11,355 nucleotides of DNA, from positions 1-11,355 of the forward strand of contig JAGQSP010000030.1 in assembly GCA_020439485.1 (NCBI GenBank). The letters are read 5' to 3'. Origin of the DNA: Acidimicrobiales bacterium. GTDB taxonomy: Bacteria > Actinomycetota > Acidimicrobiia > Acidimicrobiales > Poriferisodalaceae. A model generated the notes under the pieces. It was not told the origin of the DNA. It worked only from the letters and a program-made list of their open reading frames with translations, and searched no databases. Both the position numbers and the translations under genes were made by a program. How positions within the stretch are numbered: position 1 is the first letter of the stretch; every line of letters begins with the position of its first letter. Positions 7,266 through 11,355 of this stretch are shown piece after piece.

Positions 7266-9209
7266 ATGACCGACAGACCGTGGCTGATGCGCACCTATTC
7301 GGGCCACTCGACCGCAGAGGCCTCGAATCGGCTCTACAGAACCAACCTGGCAAAGGGCCAAACCGGGCTGTCGGTGGCCTTCGATCTGCCAACCCAGACC
7401 GGCTACGACCCCGACCACCCGTTGGCGGCGGGCGAGGTCGGCAAGGTCGGGGTTCCGGTGGCGCACTCGGGTCACATCGATGCTCTCTTCGACGGAATAC
7501 CGCTCGATCAGATGAACACTTCGATGACGATCAACGCCACCGCAGCATGGCTGCTGGCGCAATACATCGCCCATGCAAGGCGCAACGGCATCGAATCGAC
7601 CGCGCTTAGGGGCACCACCCAGAACGACATCGTCAAGGAATACCTCAGCCGGGGCACCTACATCTTCCCGCCCGAGCACTCGCGTCGCCTGATCGTCGAC
7701 ATGATCGCCTACTGCTCGACACATGTCCCCAAGTGGAACCCGATAAACATCTGCAGCTATCACTTGCAGGAAGCCGGAGCCACACCGGTTCAAGAGATTG
7801 CATTCTCGCTTGCGACGGCAATCGACATCCTGGACGCCGTCCGCGACAGTGGCCAGGTGCCGGCCGATCGTTTCCCGGCGGTGGTCGGCTCGATCTCGTT
7901 CTTCGTCAACTCGGGTATCCGGTTCGTCGAGGAGGTCTGCAAGATGCGGGCCTTCACCCAGATGTGGGACCAGATCACGGCCCAGCGTTATGGCATCGAA
8001 GACCCCAAGATGCGCCGGTTCAGGTACGGAGTGCAGGTCAACTCGCTGGGCCTCACCGAACCTCAGCCCGAAAACAACGTTCAGCGCATTGTGCTGGAGA
8101 TGTTGGGGGTCACGCTGTCCAAGGCCGCCCGGGCGCGGTCGATACAGCTACCAGCGTGGAACGAGGCCCTGGGTCTGCCGACCCCGTGGGACCAGCAGTG
8201 GTCACTTCGGATGCAGCAGGTGTTGGCCTACGAAAGCGACCTGCTCGAGAACGAAGACATCTTCGACGGGTCACACGTGATCGAGGCCAAGACCGCACAG
8301 CTGATCACCGACGCACTCGCCGAGATGGACGAGATCGCCGAGATGGGTGGGGCGTTCGCCGCCATCGCCGAGCTGAAATCGAGGCTGGTGCAGTCACACA
8401 CGCAACGTATGCGCCGCATAGAGTCCGGCGACCAGATGGTCGTAGGTGTCAACGCCTTCACCGAAACCGAGGCGTCGCCTTTGAGTGGCGGCGACAGGAT
8501 CCTGAAGGTCGACCCCGAGGTCGAACCCACCCTCATCGCCGACGTGCGACGCTGGAAGGCCAACCGCGATCAGGCTGCTGTCGACGCGGCGCTGGCGTCG
8601 GTGCGACAGGCCGCCGAAGACGGTTCGAACATCATGGAGCCGACCATCGCCGCCGCCGAAGCCGGTGTAACCACGGGCGAATGGGCCGACGTTCTGCGCT
8701 CGGTCTTTGGTGAGTACCGCGCGCCGACCGGTGTCGGGGCACCCACGGTCACCTCAGGCGACCTTCGCTCGATCGCCGACAGGATCTCGGGGTGGCCCGA
8801 CGGCCCGCCCAGGTTCTTGGTAGCCAAGCCCGGCCTCGACGGCCACTCGAACGGAGCCGAGCAGGTAGCCATCGCCGCGCGCGACGCGGGCATGGAGGTC
8901 ATCTATCACGGCATACGAACCACGCCCGACCAGATCGCGATAGCAGCACGCGACGAAGACGTCGACGTCATAGGCATATCGATCCTGTCTGGCTCGCACC
9001 TGCACGCAGTCCCCGAGGTGGTGGCCAAGGTTCGAGCCCTGGGTGTGGAAGCTCCCGTGATCGTCGGTGGCATCATCCCCGACGAAGACCGCGCCGTACT
9101 GATCGAGGCCGGCGTTGCGCGTGTTTATACGCCGACCGATCACGATCTGGGTTCGATCATGTCCGACATTGCCGATCTGGTCGAGACCACCAGGTCCGAC
9201 GGCGCCTAG
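7266..9209 (+). CDS. ecm: Ethylmalonyl-CoA mutase (B12-dependent, MeaA/Ecm type)
   Basis: This 647-residue coenzyme-B12 mutase is most like Ecm/MeaA proteins, which rearrange (2R)-ethylmalonyl-CoA to methylsuccinyl-CoA in the ethylmalonyl-CoA pathway. The N-terminal TIM barrel opens with RTYSGHSTA at 9-17, where methylmalonyl-CoA mutases read RGPYPTMY. It continues with blocks close to Ecm (AKGQTGLSVAFDLPTQTGYD, WNPINICSYHLQEAGATP, YGVQVNSLGLTEPQPENNV), recognised from memory. The C-terminal cobalamin domain has D525-x-H527-x-x-G530, SILSGSH at 572-578 and GGIIP at 601-605; H527 is the lower cobalt ligand. Catalytic and B12 domains are in one chain, as in Ecm. The ATG at 7266 has GGAAAGG at 7251-7257; upstream in-frame starts would overlap aat. 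Some streptomycete MeaA proteins share this architecture, so substrate is inferred. No ccr gene is seen in the window. Confidence 0.9.
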   Translation: MTDRPWLMRTYSGHSTAEASNRLYRTNLAKGQTGLSVAFDLPTQTGYDPDHPLAAGEVGKVGVPVAHSGHIDALFDGIPLDQMNTSMTINATAAWLLAQYIAHARRNGIESTALRGTTQNDIVKEYLSRGTYIFPPEHSRRLIVDMIAYCSTHVPKWNPINICSYHLQEAGATPVQEIAFSLATAIDILDAVRDSGQVPADRFPAVVGSISFFVNSGIRFVEEVCKMRAFTQMWDQITAQRYGIEDPKMRRFRYGVQVNSLGLTEPQPENNVQRIVLEMLGVTLSKAARARSIQLPAWNEALGLPTPWDQQWSLRMQQVLAYESDLLENEDIFDGSHVIEAKTAQLITDALAEMDEIAEMGGAFAAIAELKSRLVQSHTQRMRRIESGDQMVVGVNAFTETEASPLSGGDRILKVDPEVEPTLIADVRRWKANRDQAAVDAALASVRQAAEDGSNIMEPTIAAAEAGVTTGEWADVLRSVFGEYRAPTGVGAPTVTSGDLRSIADRISGWPDGPPRFLVAKPGLDGHSNGAEQVAIAARDAGMEVIYHGIRTTPDQIAIAARDEDVDVIGISILSGSHLHAVPEVVAKVRALGVEAPVIVGGIIPDEDRAVLIEAGVARVYTPTDHDLGSIMSDIADLVETTRSDGA

Positions 9210-9215
9210 ACCCAA

Positions 9216-9257
9216 ACCAGCGCAGGGCCAAAACCTTGAGGCGACCCCTGCGCTGGT
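9216..9257 (+). terminator. Perfect 12-base inverted repeat between the mutase and GGDEF-like genes
   Basis: ACCAGCGCAGGG (9216-9227) and CCCTGCGCTGGT (9246-9257) are exact reverse complements with an 18-base loop, a GC-rich stem strong enough to form in RNA. It begins 7 bases after the mutase stop and ends 4 bases before GAGGAAG, the likely Shine-Dalgarno of the next gene. No T run follows, so it may be a U-less terminator or 3' stabiliser, a leader element for the next gene, or a protein-binding palindrome. The structure is certain; its function is not. Confidence 0.5.
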
Positions 9258-9270
9258 CGACGAGGAAGAT

Positions 9271-9981
9271 GTGGCGCTGGACCCCATAACGGCCGAACGC
9301 GAATCTTCCCGAGTTGCCGACCACATCGTTCTGGTGTGGCCGAGCATCGGAGTCGTGGGTCTTGCCCTGGGTGTCGCCGGTCTGTTCTTCGAGGCTCCGG
9401 GCCTGGGATTGGCCGCCGGAATGTGTGCACTTGCGGCAGGCATCGGCGGAATGAGGCGGTCATCGGCAGCCATCTCGCCAGAGCCCAAGCAGTTGCAGGC
9501 AACCGAGATGCCCAATGTGGTCGTGCCCTCACAGGCGGCCGTGATTCAGGGTGAATTGCTCAGCGGCGAGTACTTCGATCTGGCGGTTCGCAGCAGGGTC
9601 ACATCGGCCCGCAGGTTTTTGAAGCCCGTGGCCGTGGTTCGGATACGCATGGCAGGCGTCGAGGTCTCGGCACCCGCTCAGGACACCACCGTCGCCTCGA
9701 TCATCGCCGAGACCCTGCGCGAGTGCGACAGCGCGTTCGTGCTGGGAGATGACGACGCGGCACTGATTCTGGAAGACACCCCCGAAAGTGGCGCAATCTG
9801 GGTCGTCGAGCGCCTGCGCCGGGCGTTCAGCGAGCAGATGTCGATGAGCGTCTGGGCGGGGGTTGCGTGTTATCCAGCCCATGCCATGGACGCCACCGAA
9901 CTCCAGGCGCAAGCCGATGGGGCTTTGACGCGTGCACGCGAATGGCCTCAAGACCGCATCGAAGTCGCGTTCGCAGAGTAG
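9271..9981 (+). CDS. Small membrane protein with a degenerate GGDEF-like domain
   Basis: From the GTG at 9271 the protein has 236 residues. Two hydrophobic segments at about 20-40 and 43-60 form a membrane hairpin; residues 61-90 are a linker. Residues 97-236 resemble a diguanylate cyclase (GGDEF) fold: LGDDDAALIL at 158-167 sits where RxGGDEFAILL is expected, SVWAGVACYP at 193-202 matches the SIGVA.YP block, and ELQAQADGAL at 210-219 matches the ELL..AD.AMY helix. The active-site signature is GDDDA instead of GGDEF, so c-di-GMP synthesis is probably lost and a binding or scaffold role is more likely. The start has GAGGAAG at 9262-9268, close upstream; starts at 9115 or 9121 would overlap the mutase. 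The fold call is by eye and needs a profile search. Confidence 0.65.
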   Translation: MALDPITAERESSRVADHIVLVWPSIGVVGLALGVAGLFFEAPGLGLAAGMCALAAGIGGMRRSSAAISPEPKQLQATEMPNVVVPSQAAVIQGELLSGEYFDLAVRSRVTSARRFLKPVAVVRIRMAGVEVSAPAQDTTVASIIAETLRECDSAFVLGDDDAALILEDTPESGAIWVVERLRRAFSEQMSMSVWAGVACYPAHAMDATELQAQADGALTRAREWPQDRIEVAFAE

Positions 9982-9993
9982 GTACCGGGGTGC

Positions 9994-10176
9994 TCAACGC
10001 GCTCGCGCAGGCCAGCCCATCTGCGAAGTCCAGCTGCGACCGCTGAAGCGCCAGGCCACATCGGGCAAGACAGGGGCTTGTGCCGACGTGGCCACCGGGG
10101 TCAGGAACTCGAGGGCCGCAACTATCGCTGCAGCTTGCTCTTCGGTCGGAACCGGCTGGATCGAATAGGCCGTCAT
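9994..10176 (-). CDS. Acyl-CoA carboxylase epsilon subunit
   Basis: This 60-residue protein looks like the small epsilon subunit (PF13822) of actinobacterial acyl-CoA carboxylases, which binds and stimulates the alpha/beta core. The pattern fits: an N-terminal beta strand, then PTEEQAAAIVAAL (residues 10-22) matching the family PT.EELAALVAVL helix, then a variable linker and a tail with WRFSGRSW (42-49). It follows the carboxyltransferase gene by 33 bases on the same strand, the usual order for these operons. The ATG at 10176 gives a family-like N-terminus (MTAYSIQPVP) with an AAGG about 11 bases upstream. A GTG at 10197, 12 bases from the carboxylase stop, would add seven residues and is a real alternative. 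It converges on the GGDEF-like gene with a 12-base gap. Confidence 0.75.
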   Translation of the reverse strand: MTAYSIQPVPTEEQAAAIVAALEFLTPVATSAQAPVLPDVAWRFSGRSWTSQMGWPARAR

Positions 10177-10209
10177 GGCAACTTGCACCTTGTCCACTGG
10201 AGGGGTCGG

Positions 10210-11355
10210 CTAGAGGGGCACGTTGCCGTGCTTGCGCTTGGGCAGCTGCTCGCGCTTGGTGCGAAGCATGCGGAAGCCCGCGACCACTCGACGCCGGGTG
10301 TCGACGGGATCGATGACGTCGTCGACGTAGCCACGCTCGGCTGCCAGGTACGGGTTGGCGTACTTCTCGGTGTACTCGGAAACCAGCTCGTCGCGGCGCT
10401 TGACCGGATCGGCGGCCTGCTGCAGCTCGCGCCTGTACAGGACCTCCACAGCACCCTGGGGGCCCATGACCGCCAGCTCGGCCGTGGGCCAAGCGAGCGC
10501 CAGGTCCGAGCCAACCGACTTGCTGTCCATCACCACGTAAGCACCGCCGTAGGCCTTGCGCGTGATGACCTGGATGCGTGGCACGGTCGCCTCGCAGTAG
10601 GCATAGAGCAGCTTGGCCCCGTGGCGGATGATTCCGCCGTGTTCTTGGTCGACGCCGGGCAGGAACCCGGGCACGTCGACGAAGGTCAGCAGGGGCAGGT
10701 TGAACGCATCGCAGAAGCGAACGAACCGGGCCGCCTTCTCAGACGACTCGATGTCGAGGACTCCGGCCAAAACGAGGGGCTGGTTGCCGACGACGCCTAC
10801 CGGATGGCCGTCGATTCGAGCGAAGCCACACACGATGCTGCCGCCGAAAGAAGCGTGATATTCCATGAAGTCACCGTCGTCGACGACCTCGTGGATGACG
10901 GCCCGCATGTCGTATGGCACGTTGGGCGAGTCGGGCATGATCGCGGCCAGGCCGTCGCAGGCGCGGTCGGGGTCGTCGGTCGGTTCCTCGTAGGGCGGCA
11001 GTTCGAGGTTGTTCGACGGCAGGAATCCCAGCAGATACCTGACCTCGTCGAGTACGTGTTCTTCGTCGTCGGCGACGAAGGTGGCGACACCGGACTTGCT
11101 GGAGTGCGACTGTGCGCCACCCAGTTCTTCGAGGGTGACGTCTTCGCCGGTGACGGTCTTGACCACGTCGGGGCCGGTGATGAACATGTGCGACGTTTCG
11201 CGCACCATGAAGATGAAATCGGTCATGGCCGGCGAGTACACAGCCCCACCGGCGCACGGCCCGAGGATCACCGAGATCTGGGGGATGACACCCGATGCTT
11301 TCACGTTGCGACGGAAGATCCCGCCGTAGCTGGCCAACGACACCACACCCTCTTG
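10210..11355 (-). CDS. Acyl-CoA carboxylase carboxyltransferase beta subunit (propionyl/acetyl-CoA type), 5' end outside window
   Basis: The frame is open to the right edge and gives the last 381 residues of a protein normally about 510-530 long, so about 130-150 N-terminal residues are missing. The beta subunit transfers carboxyl from biotin to acyl-CoA, making methylmalonyl-CoA or malonyl-CoA. Both oxyanion-hole blocks are present: [16 protein letters not shown] in the N-terminal crotonase half and AYGGAYVVM in the C-terminal half. [19 protein letters not shown] and [19 protein letters not shown] are also typical. Propionyl-CoA-specific enzymes usually read AYDVM at that second block; here the D is a V (codon 10534-10536), as in enzymes with broader or acetyl-CoA preference. 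I therefore give no pccB symbol. The epsilon gene follows immediately. The biotin-carrying alpha subunit is not in the window. Confidence 0.93.
   Translation of the reverse strand, partial: QEGVVSLASYGGIFRRNVKASGVIPQISVILGPCAGGAVYSPAMTDFIFMVRETSHMFITGPDVVKTVTGEDVTLEELGGAQSHSSKSGVATFVADDEEHVLDEVRYLLGFLPSNNLELPPYEEPTDDPDRACDGLAAIMPDSPNVPYDMRAVIHEVVDDGDFMEYHASFGGSIVCGFARIDGHPVGVVGNQPLVLAGVLDIESSEKAARFVRFCDAFNLPLLTFVDVPGFLPGVDQEHGGIIRHGAKLLYAYCEATVPRIQVITRKAYGGAYVVMDSKSVGSDLALAWPTAELAVMGPQGAVEVLYRRELQQAADPVKRRDELVSEYTEKYANPYLAAERGYVDDVIDPVDTRRRVVAGFRMLRTKREQLPKRKHGNVPL

Noticed and set aside
6292..7269. Plus-strand frame running from the dehydrogenase through aat
   Set aside because: Arg/Pro-rich out-of-frame reading of two solid genes.
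9115..9270. Upstream TTG/GTG starts for the GGDEF-like protein
   Set aside because: They would overlap the B12 domain of the mutase by over 90 bases and run through the inverted repeat; the added residues have shadow composition.

Overview
The window looks like a chromosomal segment of a high-GC actinobacterium, possibly of the Acidimicrobiia type. This is inferred from strong G/C third-position bias, GTG starts, a small acyl-CoA carboxylase epsilon subunit (a feature known mainly from actinobacteria), a membrane-anchored cyclophilin and apparently leaderless genes. No tRNA, rRNA, CRISPR array, transposase or phage gene was found. Coding density is very high, and no stretch over about 150 bases lacks a gene.

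Layout. Bases 1-66 are probably the tail of an unseen gene, touching a small MazG-like nucleotide pyrophosphohydrolase (68-352, +). This converges on and overlaps aspartate-semialdehyde dehydrogenase asd (345-1370, -). A phosphate pair follows on the plus strand: a Na+/phosphate cotransporter-like protein (1505-2638) and a PhoU-like protein (2646-3314). Next come a 28-base direct repeat and aspartate kinase lysC (3367-4590, -), which shares a 100-base divergent promoter region with a membrane-anchored cyclophilin (4691-5554, +). Then, on the plus strand: a 3-hydroxyacyl-CoA dehydrogenase (5637-6479) behind a candidate TetR-type operator, leucyl/phenylalanyl-tRNA-protein transferase aat (6503-7219), ethylmalonyl-CoA mutase (7266-9209), and a small membrane protein with a degenerate GGDEF-like domain (9271-9981). 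On the minus strand at the right edge are an acyl-CoA carboxylase epsilon subunit (9994-10176) and the carboxyltransferase beta subunit (10210 to past the edge).

Functionally, asd and lysC carry out the first two steps from aspartate to lysine, threonine and methionine. They lie in the same orientation but are separated by the oppositely oriented phosphate pair. The right half is mostly short-chain acyl-CoA metabolism: 3-hydroxybutyryl-CoA, ethylmalonyl-CoA and propionyl/acetyl-CoA carboxylation, consistent with an ethylmalonyl-CoA pathway or related C4/C5 acyl-CoA route.

I see no clearly novel multi-gene system. The points most worth checking are the lysC-end repeat at the edge of the phosphate cassette, the recurrent leaderless-type promoter signature, the perfect 12-base inverted repeat downstream of the mutase, the degenerate GGDEF-like protein, the operator-like palindrome before the dehydrogenase, and the substrate-specificity residue of the carboxylase.
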